Source: a virus
DNA: 64,000 bases
IMG/VR virus record: IMGVR_UViG_3300025684_000015
Span: 1-64,000 of that record
Direction: 5' to 3' (one strand)
The translations under genes and the position numbers were made by a program. This document shows, in pieces, positions 6,843 through 15,320 of this stretch. The notes under the pieces were generated by a model. The model made no database searches. It had not been told where the DNA came from and was given only the letters and a program-made list of their open reading frames with translations. Every line of letters begins with the position of its first letter. Within the stretch, counting starts at the first letter, position 1.

Positions 6843-7467
6843 AATTATGTTTCGCACCGCAGCCATTAGGATTTTGAATAGTTGTAAAATTATCTCTAGC
6901 TTCAATTGGCCATGGATAATATTCAGTAATTAAATTTTGAAATCTTTGTTTATGTATAAAAAGATCTGTTGGACCAGCATCAATAGTAGCTCTATACATT
7001 AGTATTTCTGCGCCCTTTGGTGTTACTTTATACGCATGGGCACCGGGCAAATAGTCTTTTGAAAAGAGTGGACGTTCACCAATCCATGCTGGTGTTGCAT
7101 ATTTACCATAAGATGGTTTACCAAGGTTTACAATATTACCCATTAATCTTTCATCTGGTAAGCCATCTACAAACCAAGCGTCATGTTCTAAAATGAGTAC
7201 TGATTCTTTATTCTCAAAAGAATATTTCCATAATCCATAGTGCGATAAAAACGCTGCAATTACTTGAGGATATCTGCTATATTTTTCAGTAAAATGCGAT
7301 AATGGAATATCAAGACTTTTAGCAGCCGCCATCACATTAGTATTTCTTGGCGTAACAGCTTTCCATTTATTAACTTCAACACCTCTACGTTTAGCAGAAG
7401 AAATACATAAGTTAGCTGATTGTACAGATTCTGGAATATCTTCAATAGTAATTACAAATGCTCTCAT
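6817..7467 (-). CDS. GT25-like glycosyltransferase (216 aa)
   Basis: It starts MRAFVITIEDIPES and carries AFLSHYGLWKYS and VLILEHDAWF, the S-H-x-LW and ED/EHD motifs of family GT25 (lipooligosaccharide galactosyltransferase type). GAHAYKVTPKGAEIL matches the family's G-x-x-x-Y-x-x-x-x-x-GA segment. A paralogue follows directly upstream (7464-8162), joined by a 4-nt overlap. The role could be glycosylation of virion parts, phage DNA or host surface sugars. Confidence 0.75.
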   Translation of the reverse strand: MRAFVITIEDIPESVQSANLCISSAKRRGVEVNKWKAVTPRNTNVMAAAKSLDIPLSHFTEKYSRYPQVIAAFLSHYGLWKYSFENKESVLILEHDAWFVDGLPDERLMGNIVNLGKPSYGKYATPAWIGERPLFSKDYLPGAHAYKVTPKGAEILMYRATIDAGPTDLFIHKQRFQNLITEYYPWPIEARDNFTTIQNPNGCGAKHNYDENYKII

Positions 7468-8162
7468 AATGAAGTAGTGCTCTCTAAATTTTGTGTCGTT
7501 GCATAATATTTTTTTGTTTGTCCAAGAGTACTTATAAGTTGTCTACACATCAATGCGTCATTAGGCCATGCGCCATAATATATCGCAAGATCTATCAACT
7601 TTTGTGCACCCTTTGGTTTAATATAATAGCTTGAATTACCAGCAATACCTTGTGGGATATTATCTGCATCAATCTTTGGAGCTCTTACTACACCACAATC
7701 ATCATCTGTTGAATTAATAACAACATCATGATAATCCGAAGATCTTCTAGTTGCACCAAAAGGACTATTAAATCCAATAATATCGTATCGAGATTTGCGT
7801 AAATCTTTTACTGGTAATTTATCTAAATAAAAAGCATCATGCTCATGAATAATAATAGGCTCATCATACGCAACACAAGACTGCCATAACTTGTAATGGG
7901 ATAAAAAACATCCAATTCTTTTATTTGGCACAGCTGTTGGATACGCACTTTTAAGTAATCCAGATCGAAAATCCATTTGATTTCCAGTCCATGGGTAGTT
8001 CCATTTAAGATTTACATGACTCATAACAATATCAACTAAGTTTGGAGTAATAGCATCGAACATTCTAAATTCAATATGCTTATCTGGGCATGATTCCACT
8101 AAAGCTTTTGCCGCTTTTTCAGATGCTATATCATCTTTTATTCTAATTATAAATGCTTTCAT
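7464..8162 (-). CDS. GT25-like glycosyltransferase (232 aa), paralogue
   Basis: Same family signs as its neighbour: MKAFIIRIKDD at the start, CFLSHYKLWQSC, IIIHEHDAFYLD, and SSYYIKPKGAQKLID. The ATG at 8162 overlaps the TGA of the oxygenase gene (ATGA), so translation is coupled. The two tandem paralogues differ enough to act on different linkages. Specificity cannot be read. Confidence 0.72.
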   Translation of the reverse strand: MKAFIIRIKDDIASEKAAKALVESCPDKHIEFRMFDAITPNLVDIVMSHVNLKWNYPWTGNQMDFRSGLLKSAYPTAVPNKRIGCFLSHYKLWQSCVAYDEPIIIHEHDAFYLDKLPVKDLRKSRYDIIGFNSPFGATRRSSDYHDVVINSTDDDCGVVRAPKIDADNIPQGIAGNSSYYIKPKGAQKLIDLAIYYGAWPNDALMCRQLISTLGQTKKYYATTQNLESTTSL

Positions 8163-8983
8163 TGTGCAAATTGCTGCCAAGTAAGAGGAGCAACTTTTGG
8201 CTTATTGTTCCACCATAAGTTTCCGTATACTTGAGTCCTCTGAGTTTTTAAATGGTCGTAATTTAATTTTACTGCGTGCAAAGATTTATCGCCAGGAGCA
8301 AAGATAGTAATAGAGTTATTTTCTAATTGTGTAAACACTGTATCGCACCAATCCCAAGGTACCCAACACCGATCTACTCGAGATTCACTCTTCCAAAAAT
8401 CATAGATGTGTTCCCATTCTGGTTTAAACTTCATAAAGTAAGTCCCACATCCTTCAACAGGCCTTGGGTTAATATTTAACATATACGTAAGTGCTTTCTT
8501 ACGAATGTCTGGATGTGGACTAATTTCATAACCCGTCAAATATTTTTGAATAGCTGTTTCTACATAGACATTATCACTAATACCAAACTTATCTCGAATA
8601 CAAGATAAGAATTCCTTTGAATTCAAAAATGTCATAAGGTCTTCAATAAACTGAGTTTTAAAAGTTTGCATACGATATGCCATACCAAAACCTTCGATCA
8701 AACCATGAGCATGAGAAGGTTTTACGCCAGTGCCAGTACTAGCCCATTGAATATAAGCTTGTTCGTCTGTTGTGCAACCAGGAAATGGTTGAGGTTTATA
8801 TCCTTGATAACGTAGATATTCGATCATTCCTTCAACAGAAGGAAATTCTGGAAACTTAATTTGAGCATTATTAGTGATAATATCTAAATGGTAATCACTC
8901 AAAAAATTTTCCAAATAAACAAATCTAAATGGCTCCTCAATAAATGAAGCATCATTGATTTTATCAATTAGATAGTTAAACAT
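8159..8983 (-). CDS. 2-oxoglutarate/Fe(II) oxygenase-like protein (274 aa)
   Basis: YEISPHPDIRKKALTYMLNINP supplies the HxD pair of the double-stranded beta-helix oxygenases, and the distal His and Arg are in SLHAVKLNY...RTQVYGNLWW. This is the prolyl-4-hydroxylase-like 2OG-Fe(II) layout. Substrate unknown. Its place inside the glycan island suggests sugar or protein tailoring. It is one of four such enzymes in the window and overlaps both neighbours by a few bases. Confidence 0.7.
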   Translation of the reverse strand: MFNYLIDKINDASFIEEPFRFVYLENFLSDYHLDIITNNAQIKFPEFPSVEGMIEYLRYQGYKPQPFPGCTTDEQAYIQWASTGTGVKPSHAHGLIEGFGMAYRMQTFKTQFIEDLMTFLNSKEFLSCIRDKFGISDNVYVETAIQKYLTGYEISPHPDIRKKALTYMLNINPRPVEGCGTYFMKFKPEWEHIYDFWKSESRVDRCWVPWDWCDTVFTQLENNSITIFAPGDKSLHAVKLNYDHLKTQRTQVYGNLWWNNKPKVAPLTWQQFAQ

Positions 8984-9692
8984 ATTCTTTGAATATCCCT
9001 TCTATAACATCTAGATCTGGAAGTGTACCTAACTCAAACCTAGCATTATCTGTTCCGTATAGTTTATGTATCAATCCAACAGATGCATAATAATCTAAAA
9101 ACTTCGTGCCATCTCCCCAGAGTTGACATGTATTCGTTGTTGTTACATGAGCAGCTGGGATACCATAGGCATGAGCAGCAATAATCCCATGTAAACTTGT
9201 TGACATGATAGTTACACAAGATGAAATTTCCTGTGCCGGATTTACTGGATTATCATCTACTAAATCGATATAGTGCCAACCATTTGTTTTTGCTAATTCC
9301 TTTGTATATTTATTCCGATGAGAATAGTGTGGGATAAATCCTACCTCATGTCTTTTTTCTACTGGTGGGATAAACCTTGGCAATAATAAAGCGGGGTCTC
9401 CGTAAATCTCAGGACACTCACCACCACATTTTAGAATACGATCGCGAGTGATTGGACCTCTGACAAACCGATAAATGTTAGATCGATCAAGATCTTCATT
9501 TTCACGAATACAGCCTGATCCAAGAATAGTAGCTCCATTTTGTGCTAACCTTATAATAGAGCCAGTTGCAAAGAAATTTGCTTGGTCTTGTTTATTGGTG
9601 TGTTTGAACTTAATACCATAATGATTTAAAATATTTGCTGTAAGTACATCCCCAAAGTTTTGAGGAACATCACCCCAGTAAAACGTTTTCAT
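8976..9692 (-). CDS. polysaccharide pyruvyl transferase family protein
   Basis: NFGDVLTANILNHYG, RGPITRDRIL, IYGDPALLLPRF and SLHGIIAAHAYGIPA are the successive motifs of the WcaK/CsaB-type pyruvyl transferase family (GT-B-like fold). Members transfer pyruvate from phosphoenolpyruvate to sugars of capsule or exopolysaccharide. At 238 aa it is shorter than the usual 300 or more, but the main motifs are all present. It supports a surface-glycan role for the island. Confidence 0.8.
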   Translation of the reverse strand: MKTFYWGDVPQNFGDVLTANILNHYGIKFKHTNKQDQANFFATGSIIRLAQNGATILGSGCIRENEDLDRSNIYRFVRGPITRDRILKCGGECPEIYGDPALLLPRFIPPVEKRHEVGFIPHYSHRNKYTKELAKTNGWHYIDLVDDNPVNPAQEISSCVTIMSTSLHGIIAAHAYGIPAAHVTTTNTCQLWGDGTKFLDYYASVGLIHKLYGTDNARFELGTLPDLDVIEGIFKEYV

Positions 9693-10369
9693 TATAAAAT
9701 TCCTTGATCAACCAATGCTTGATAGTTTTCTATTTTTTCTCTTTTTGGACCTTGTGGTGTAACCTTAGTCCTAATATGAATAAAACCAGCTTTTTCAGGA
9801 TTTGGCAAGAAAGAACATTGACACCATTTATTGTCTAAGTATTTATCTTTGTCTGCAAGATAGATTGAGCCAAAAACCATAAGTGTATGAAAAATTCCTT
9901 CATCTTCATAATGATATGGTTGATTATAATTATTCATCCAATTTTCGTTGCCACCAAGTTGTTTTCTTAGTCTTTGTCTTAACGGTAAATCCATTTTATA
10001 GATTGCACCACCCCAGTATGGCTTATCATTACTAGCTAACATTGGATACTGAGAGACAATTCGTTGGTGAAGTCTTTTTTGAACATCACCATATAATCCT
10101 ATACCATTTTTCTCAAAGACATTTTCGGTCATACCTTTCGGCGCAAACATATCAATATCAAGCATTAAAACATCGTCATATTTATCAAACTCTTCATCAA
10201 TCATATAAACTTTTTGACAAGGAGAAGTTAAATGTTTTCTAAATGGTTTACCAGTAATTAATCTATATTCAGCACCAACCATTTCAGCGTATGCTTGAAT
10301 GTTTTCTATAGACAATTTATCTAATGGTCTAAGGTCACCGTCAAAGTGTTGTAAAATAATATTAGACAT
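9692..10369 (-). CDS. putative GT-A glycosyltransferase with DxD motif (225 aa)
   Basis: It opens NIILQHFDGDLRPLDKLS, then YAEMVGAEYRLI, then VLMLDIDMFAPKG with the DxD-type motif. The same order (I-x-Q-x-x-x-G, ERIGAxY, DADIY or DTDVV) recurs in two other proteins of this island, at 10927-11718 and 12313-13095, so these look like a paralogous set. Donor and acceptor unknown. Confidence 0.65.
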   Translation of the reverse strand: MSNIILQHFDGDLRPLDKLSIENIQAYAEMVGAEYRLITGKPFRKHLTSPCQKVYMIDEEFDKYDDVLMLDIDMFAPKGMTENVFEKNGIGLYGDVQKRLHQRIVSQYPMLASNDKPYWGGAIYKMDLPLRQRLRKQLGGNENWMNNYNQPYHYEDEGIFHTLMVFGSIYLADKDKYLDNKWCQCSFLPNPEKAGFIHIRTKVTPQGPKREKIENYQALVDQGIL

Positions 10370-10934
10370 CTTTTTTCAATACCATATATCCAACATTTGC
10401 TTCACCACGTTCAATCACTTTCCATCCTGGATTATTGAAGCAAAAGTCTGTTAAACATTGATCAAGTTCAGTATTTGGTAAACGAGTATCATGCGCAATA
10501 ATATACTTATTAACTCTTTTACTATGAACACTCAATTCACGTTGCATATGATATGCTTTATGATATGAATCAATAAGTAACATATCAACACTAGGTCCAA
10601 TAGACTCTAAAGAACCCGAATCCATTTCTTTAATTTTAAAAACAATTTTATTTTCTTTTACGTATTCTTCAGCAAGTGGTTGAAGAAATTTACGATATCT
10701 ACTCATATCAACATCAATAGCTTCAACGTATTTAAACCCAGCTAATAAAGCACAAGCTAAAGTACCACCTTGATGAGTACCTAACTCTGCATATGTTTTA
10801 CAATCTGAAGCATATTTCATCAAAGCATCGTGTTGTTCACAATAATCAATTCCATGTGCTTCTTCTTGCTGATCACGAATTGAAATATAAAACTCTTCTA
10901 GTGTTTTACAGTGATCTAGTTTCGCGTTAATCAT
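10362..10934 (-). CDS. SAM-dependent methyltransferase-like protein (190 aa)
   Basis: YAELGTHQGGTLACALLAG is motif I of class I methyltransferases, VEAIDVDMSRY supplies the acidic residue at the end of strand 2, and VDMLLIDSYHKAYHMQREL is the motif IV region typical of the Methyltransf_24 (sugar or O-methyltransferase) group. It overlaps both flanking glycosyltransferase genes by 8 nt, so sugar methylation is a reasonable inference. Confidence 0.7.
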   Translation of the reverse strand: MINAKLDHCKTLEEFYISIRDQQEEAHGIDYCEQHDALMKYASDCKTYAELGTHQGGTLACALLAGFKYVEAIDVDMSRYRKFLQPLAEEYVKENKIVFKIKEMDSGSLESIGPSVDMLLIDSYHKAYHMQRELSVHSKRVNKYIIAHDTRLPNTELDQCLTDFCFNNPGWKVIERGEANVGYMVLKKDV

Positions 10935-11718
10935 TTACTACTTTCCTTAATCTACTAATATCATAATTATCTGCACCTCGTAGTTGAACGTGTACAAAAC
11001 AAGGCTGTTCCCTATAATCATTTATAGGTCTATTATCGCCATTCGTGTCTGGCCTAAAAAAGATCTGACTATTCCATTTATAATCCATTAACTGCCAATC
11101 AAATTGAGGCAACATTGCATTTAAATAGTTTTGATCTCCCTGATAAAATGGTGGGAGACCAGATCTAGACATTAGATCACAATATTGTTTAAAGTCTTTA
11201 AAGCACTGTCTAGCTTTTTCTCTACCTTCTTTAGAATAGAGAACCATACCACTATTAAAAACTCGAGGACGACCAACGCTATCTCGATACAATTCGAAAC
11301 CATAATTTTTTTGAATGACATCGTACCAACGATTATCATTAGCGTTATTGATACCACCCATGTTGTGTTTAGTTCTTAAACTAGGTTGCATCCATTCTTC
11401 GCAGATACCAATCTCTTTATCGAATTCTTCAAAAATGTTTTTATTACAAATATCAACGGGAACTACATCAGTGTCACAAAACAAAATATTATCGTAATCA
11501 TCAAAAGACAAATCAAAGATCGGCTTAAAGGCACCGTAGTGAGGGTTGTACCTTCCCAAGTTTTTTCTTTGAACTCTGGCTTCTTTTGGCCAAGTTGGGT
11601 TTTGTTCGAAGACATATTCAACTCCAATTCTTTTTGAGTATTCTTCCATAAGCTGTACACCAGCAGCATTACCAGTACTTAAATTGCCTTCCCAAAATTG
11701 ATAAATTAAATTCTTCAT
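10927..11718 (-). CDS. putative GT-A glycosyltransferase with DTD motif (263 aa)
   Basis: It starts MKNLIYQFWEGN, followed by YSKRIGVEYVFEQ and NILFCDTDVVPV, the DxD site. FNSGMVLYSKEG and YQGDQNYLN resemble the acceptor and base regions of GT8-like enzymes. It is a paralogue of 12313-13095 and 9692-10369. Its N-terminus overlaps the 86-aa gene upstream by 4 nt. Confidence 0.68.
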   Translation of the reverse strand: MKNLIYQFWEGNLSTGNAAGVQLMEEYSKRIGVEYVFEQNPTWPKEARVQRKNLGRYNPHYGAFKPIFDLSFDDYDNILFCDTDVVPVDICNKNIFEEFDKEIGICEEWMQPSLRTKHNMGGINNANDNRWYDVIQKNYGFELYRDSVGRPRVFNSGMVLYSKEGREKARQCFKDFKQYCDLMSRSGLPPFYQGDQNYLNAMLPQFDWQLMDYKWNSQIFFRPDTNGDNRPINDYREQPCFVHVQLRGADNYDISRLRKVVND

Positions 11719-11975
11719 TTAAAAGATTCTACTCCACCACCATGAATATCTGGATCATAATCTGGGTTCCTTGGATCTTTTGGTTCAACCCATGTTTTAT
11801 AATATTGGAAATTTTCTTCTGGATATCCCTGTTCAACAATCCATTTAGTTAAATCAAAATCGGCTAAAATATATAAATCGTTACCAGTTCCACCAACAGC
11901 ATTTTTAGGCAAAGCTTTTGGAAAACCATAAGCCCAACCAGCCGGAGTTGGATCAATCATAAGATTTTTATCCAT
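11715..11975 (-). CDS. hypothetical protein in glycan island (86 aa)
   Basis: Not recognised. It is rich in Pro, Gly and Asp (DPTPAGWAYGFPKALPKNA, then DPRNPDYDPDIHGGG) with no catalytic motif. It lies between a cupin and a glycosyltransferase with 1- to 4-nt overlaps, so it is probably a co-translated accessory of those enzymes. Confidence 0.6.
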   Translation of the reverse strand: MDKNLMIDPTPAGWAYGFPKALPKNAVGGTGNDLYILADFDLTKWIVEQGYPEENFQYYKTWVEPKDPRNPDYDPDIHGGGVESFK

Positions 11976-12316
11976 TAGTGTGTTCTCCTACCATCAAATA
12001 CACAAACAAAATAAATCCCATCGTCGTAAGCATATACTCTATGAAACCAACCATCTGGAATCAAAACAAGATCGTTTGGATAAACCTCTTGATCATGGTG
12101 TTTACCATTTAAATCAATTAGTTCGATCTTACCACTACCACTAATAAATTGATAAACTTCTTCTTGACCCACATGCGCGTGACCACTTGTACTTTTATTT
12201 GGTTTTAGATCTGTGCTACTTACGACTAAATTATTTAGAGTCTTATTATCTATTACCGTATAGCGATCATCTTGTTTAACAATTTCACCACCAATATCAT
12301 TAATATTTAGTTTCAT
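11975..12316 (-). CDS. cupin-fold protein (113 aa)
   Basis: GHAHVGQEEVYQFISGSGKIEL is cupin motif 1 (H-x-H-x4-E) and VLIPDGWFHRVYA is motif 2 with its His. It is a single-domain cupin able to bind one metal. Family roles include sugar isomerases and epimerases, and the neighbours suggest nucleotide-sugar processing. The reaction cannot be read from sequence. Confidence 0.75.
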   Translation of the reverse strand: MKLNINDIGGEIVKQDDRYTVIDNKTLNNLVVSSTDLKPNKSTSGHAHVGQEEVYQFISGSGKIELIDLNGKHHDQEVYPNDLVLIPDGWFHRVYAYDDGIYFVCVFDGRRTH

Positions 12317-13095
12317 AGAATATCCTTCCTTAGTTGTTCTATGTTTTCTCCACGATTAGGCAATTTATCTTTAAGGAAAAAATGAACAAAATGCGCTTCT
12401 TTTATTCTTGTGCAAGCTGAATATAGAGCATTCCATTTCCAATCCATTTTTTTAATATTCATTTGTTCTTTACGAACCCAATAATTTAATAATGTTTGAT
12501 CTGTTGACCATTTCCATGGACCCAATCCATCAATAAACATTTTAAATTCTTGTCTCATAATAAAATCATAAGGAGTTTGACCATTTAGATATTTAGCAAA
12601 GTTATTCTTATTCAATACCATAAGACCCATATTCATAAATGGAAATCCAGTTTGATCGTTGTACTCCCAATCTATTTTAAGAGAACTATATTGCATTGCA
12701 GAGTAATTAAGAATTTTTGCTCTATATTCTGGTGTCATTGGCATACTTGCTTCAACAACTGCTCCAAAATCGTATTCTGCTTCTAATTCAAAAAAGATAT
12801 CAGGCGCGGTATCGCGAATGTAAATGTCAGCATCAATAATAGCAATTTGGTCATACTTATCAAAGTGCGCAAACGCGTTTTCTTTTTCGTAGATTGGTAA
12901 GAATCCACCATGTTTTTCATATGATTCGACTGATCTATTTGTTGTGAATATATCAGGTTTAATACGCAAAAGCGGTTGGGTTTGACAAATATAGTCAGCA
13001 CCAATCCGCTCCGCGTATTCTTTAACTGATTTTGTGCACCAATCATATAGTCGTGAACGTTTCCCCACGTACACTTGATAAATCAACTGTGCCAT
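12313..13095 (-). CDS. putative GT-A glycosyltransferase with DAD motif (260 aa)
   Basis: The order of motifs repeats that of its paralogues: LIYQVYVGKRSRLYDW, YAERIGADYIC, then IAIIDADIYIRD (the DxD site), FMNMGLMVLNK, and TDQTLLNYWV. It is first gene of the compact island, with a 4-nt overlap to the cupin gene downstream. Confidence 0.68.
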   Translation of the reverse strand: MAQLIYQVYVGKRSRLYDWCTKSVKEYAERIGADYICQTQPLLRIKPDIFTTNRSVESYEKHGGFLPIYEKENAFAHFDKYDQIAIIDADIYIRDTAPDIFFELEAEYDFGAVVEASMPMTPEYRAKILNYSAMQYSSLKIDWEYNDQTGFPFMNMGLMVLNKNNFAKYLNGQTPYDFIMRQEFKMFIDGLGPWKWSTDQTLLNYWVRKEQMNIKKMDWKWNALYSACTRIKEAHFVHFFLKDKLPNRGENIEQLRKDIL

Positions 13096-13103
13096 TTAGT
13101 TTC

Positions 13104-13439
13104 CTATTTTTTATTTGCCAATGCGTCTGCGCCAAAAAATGCTGATACTAATACTGCAATAGAAGCAAAGTAGGTTGGTGCAATATCTGCAATTAGATTT
13201 GCAGCTTTATCTAAACCCAACCAAGAAGTAACAAAGATACCAAGAGGATAGAGTAGCAATCCAATAAGGGAGAACCATGCCATTTTCCTAATAGCATCTC
13301 TTTGTGCGTCTTTATCTTCCAATTCTTTTCTTTTAAATTCCAAATGCATCGCCATCTCTTCTGCAGAGATGTGTCCGTCACCATTAGCATCAATACCTTC
13401 TACTGCTTTGGCATCGATAGTTTTTGTTTCGTTAGCCAT
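13104..13439 (-). CDS. EF-hand membrane protein (111 aa)
   Basis: Residues about 17-30 (DANGDGHISAEEM) form a complete EF-hand loop with Asp, Asn, Asp, Ile and Glu in the right places for calcium. A charged helix follows, then two hydrophobic helices (FSLIGLLLYPLGIFVTSWLG and YFASIAVLVSAFFGADAL). The layout, one calcium loop in front of two membrane spans, is holin-sized, but no lysis genes adjoin it. Function unknown. Confidence 0.7.
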   Translation of the reverse strand: MANETKTIDAKAVEGIDANGDGHISAEEMAMHLEFKRKELEDKDAQRDAIRKMAWFSLIGLLLYPLGIFVTSWLGLDKAANLIADIAPTYFASIAVLVSAFFGADALANKK

Positions 13440-13510
13440 GTGAACTCCTGAAAATTGTTTTGGTTCATAACTAAACTCATTTCAAAAGGTATTCACTCAA
13501 TCCTTATTAT

Positions 13511-14032
13511 CTATACAAATTTTACTTTGTCAGCCAGATCAATAGCTTGATCAATTGCAGGTATTAGATATTCTTCAAAATCATCTTGATTTGCTTGATA
13601 TCTAATACCAATACCACCGTGTAATTCCCATTCGGCAATGTTCGATGGTTTATCGTCAATTAAGATATTTGGAGTACCATCAATCTTATTAGTAGCAAAT
13701 TTGTGTTTACTATTAGTAAAAATCATTTTACTGATTGCTGGTGTAATATTATAATCTTCTAACCAACGACGTTTCCAATAACTACTATTAGCAAAGTCAT
13801 CTCGAAGTGGAGAAGAACAAATTCCCCAGTCATCACCGGCTGACAGAACATAATTAACTAAACGTGTTGTAGTTTCAAATGGAAGAAGTTGATAAAAGAA
13901 ATCTGTATTTTTAAGACTTCGAATACTATTTTCAATATCTGGAATTTGCTTCCAATGTTCTACACCATAATAATCTTCAAGACCTTTGAAGAAATCGGCT
14001 AGTACGCCGTCCATATCTAAATAAATTGTCAT
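13511..14032 (-). CDS. 5'(3')-deoxyribonucleotidase-like HAD phosphatase
   Basis: YLDMDGVLADFF is HAD motif I with both catalytic Asp residues, SSPL supplies the motif II Ser, and ILIDDKPSN is motif III/IV. Length (173 aa) and motif spacing match NT5C-type deoxyribonucleotidases, which dephosphorylate dNMPs. In a phage this would tune nucleotide pools alongside the NrdA/NrdB and ThyX encoded here. Confidence 0.78.
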   Translation of the reverse strand: MTIYLDMDGVLADFFKGLEDYYGVEHWKQIPDIENSIRSLKNTDFFYQLLPFETTTRLVNYVLSAGDDWGICSSPLRDDFANSSYWKRRWLEDYNITPAISKMIFTNSKHKFATNKIDGTPNILIDDKPSNIAEWELHGGIGIRYQANQDDFEEYLIPAIDQAIDLADKVKFV

Positions 14033-14042
14033 AAATTCTCCT

Positions 14043-14291
14043 CTATTTCCTAGCCAAAACTTCAGTTACATCAAAAACACTAAAGTATCTTGGCTTTTTC
14101 TTTGTATTATCATCTTCATCTTCTTTAAAGAAGACCAATCTTGCACAAGCTTTCAAACCTTTCAGTTTGGTTCCAGGGATTCCAAGATCCCGAACCGCTT
14201 GTTTAAAGGTAACTACTGCATCAACACCGATAGCGGCTAAAGTATCTGCATTCATTCCTGAATATTCTCTTTTAGTTACATAATTCATCAT
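14043..14291 (-). CDS. ArdC N-terminal-like domain protein (82 aa)
   Basis: The segment VVTFKQAVRDLGIPGTKLKG, then ARLVFF, a charged linker, and PRYFSVFDVTEV follows the pattern of the ssDNA-binding N-terminal domain of ArdC antirestriction proteins (W-x-TFKQA-x-x-LG, KGEK, Y-x-VFNV). The ArdC metalloprotease part is absent. It may be a minimal antirestriction or DNA-binding protein. It is the first gene after the promoter at 14324-14352, which fits early expression. Confidence 0.45.
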   Translation of the reverse strand: MMNYVTKREYSGMNADTLAAIGVDAVVTFKQAVRDLGIPGTKLKGLKACARLVFFKEDEDDNTKKKPRYFSVFDVTEVLARK

Positions 14292-14323
14292 TTTTATTTC
14301 TCCTCAATTCATTTTATAAGTAT

Positions 14324-14352
14324 ATTATACACCTGTTTTTAGCAGATGTAAA
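14324..14352 (-). promoter_or_regulatory. sigma70-like early promoter (cassette copy)
   Basis: TTTACA, 17 bp, TATAAT directly after the terminator at 14353-14388. It probably drives the ArdC-like gene and, by read-through, the glycan island. Confidence 0.82.
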
Positions 14353-14388
14353 CAAAAAAATGCACTTAATTTGAAAAAAAGTGCATTT
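14353..14388 (-). terminator. hairpin terminator of the cassette
   Basis: AATGCACTT (14359-14367) pairs with AAGTGCATT (14379-14387), followed on the minus strand by TTTTT. It ends the transcript of the PP-loop gene. Confidence 0.82.
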
Positions 14389-14402
14389 TTATTTTAAAGG
14401 AG

Positions 14403-14415
14403 AATCAATAACTTA
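14403..14415 (-). repeat. CTAAGTTATTGATT element (copy 2)
   Basis: Minus-strand TAAGTTATTGATT ahead of the cassette terminator, just past the end of the PP-loop gene. Confidence 0.6.
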
Positions 14416-14417
14416 TA

Positions 14418-15320
14418 TCAATAAGTTACATCAAATGGTATCTTTGAACCTTTGCCATAATCAAAATTTAAACTATCTAGATATTTAGCTAATGGTCTCT
14501 TTGATACTAACCCGCCCCGCAGTTCACGAGTTAATCTATTCCATTCCTGATAAACTTTAAAATCTAATAAAGGATATCTTACTTCAAGGTTTTTTTCAAG
14601 GTAATATGGACGTGAATCTCTTATAAATTCTGCACACAGTAGCCAGTCTTGAGTACATAAAGCTTCATCAGCACCTAGTCCTGAAAGAATTATTCGACCT
14701 TCATTAACATTTGTTGCAACAACTTCATGACCACTTTGTGTTGGTGCCCATAAACTAATAACATCAACCTTTGCATCAGTATAATTTTGAACGTATTTGA
14801 CTCGTTGGGCCAATCTAGGTTTATTTTCTTTTGCTGTTACACTTAAAACATCAAAGTCTAAATTTAATTTAATTGCTGCTGCAACAATTGCTCCACTATC
14901 ATGACCAGAACTCATTGTAATGACTGGGCGATCTGTGCATCTAAGCTTTACTGCTTCTTCAATTGCTAAAAAGAAAGCATCATAATCATGTCTTTCTGTG
15001 AGGCCTTTTGGTGGAGCATATCCACATAGATTAGACGTGACAAAGTTTTCTCGGCAATAAGTAATTGCATTGTTTTCTACTACAATAGTAGAATTTCTGG
15101 GTAACACTAGAGGAGATTGTGTACCGGCCCAATCTGTAATATAGATTGTTTTAGGACCATCTTGAATTACAACCGTATAATCACCCTTTAAATAATGATG
15201 AGTATGTAGTCTTTCAGTCTCATAAATTCCTTTGATATTTTCTACAGGACAAAAGCCATAGACTTTGACTCTAATAGCATTACCAGATTCTCGTTTAAAT
15301 TTTTCGAATGTATCTATCAT
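14418..15320 (-). CDS. asparagine-synthetase-like PP-loop protein (300 aa)
   Basis: VITMSSGHDSGAIVAAAI is the ATP-binding PP-loop (SSGxDS), and ILSGLGADEALC and LEVRYPLLDFKVY are the next two motifs of the AsnB synthetase domain. The N-terminal 110 residues are beta-rich and lack the Cys2 of a class II glutaminase, so ammonia or another amine would be the nitrogen donor. Such enzymes adenylate a carboxylate and form an amide. Two more distant PP-loop proteins are encoded at 46250-47269 and 50601-51806. Substrate unknown. Confidence 0.7.
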   Translation of the reverse strand: MIDTFEKFKRESGNAIRVKVYGFCPVENIKGIYETERLHTHHYLKGDYTVVIQDGPKTIYITDWAGTQSPLVLPRNSTIVVENNAITYCRENFVTSNLCGYAPPKGLTERHDYDAFFLAIEEAVKLRCTDRPVITMSSGHDSGAIVAAAIKLNLDFDVLSVTAKENKPRLAQRVKYVQNYTDAKVDVISLWAPTQSGHEVVATNVNEGRIILSGLGADEALCTQDWLLCAEFIRDSRPYYLEKNLEVRYPLLDFKVYQEWNRLTRELRGGLVSKRPLAKYLDSLNFDYGKGSKIPFDVTY

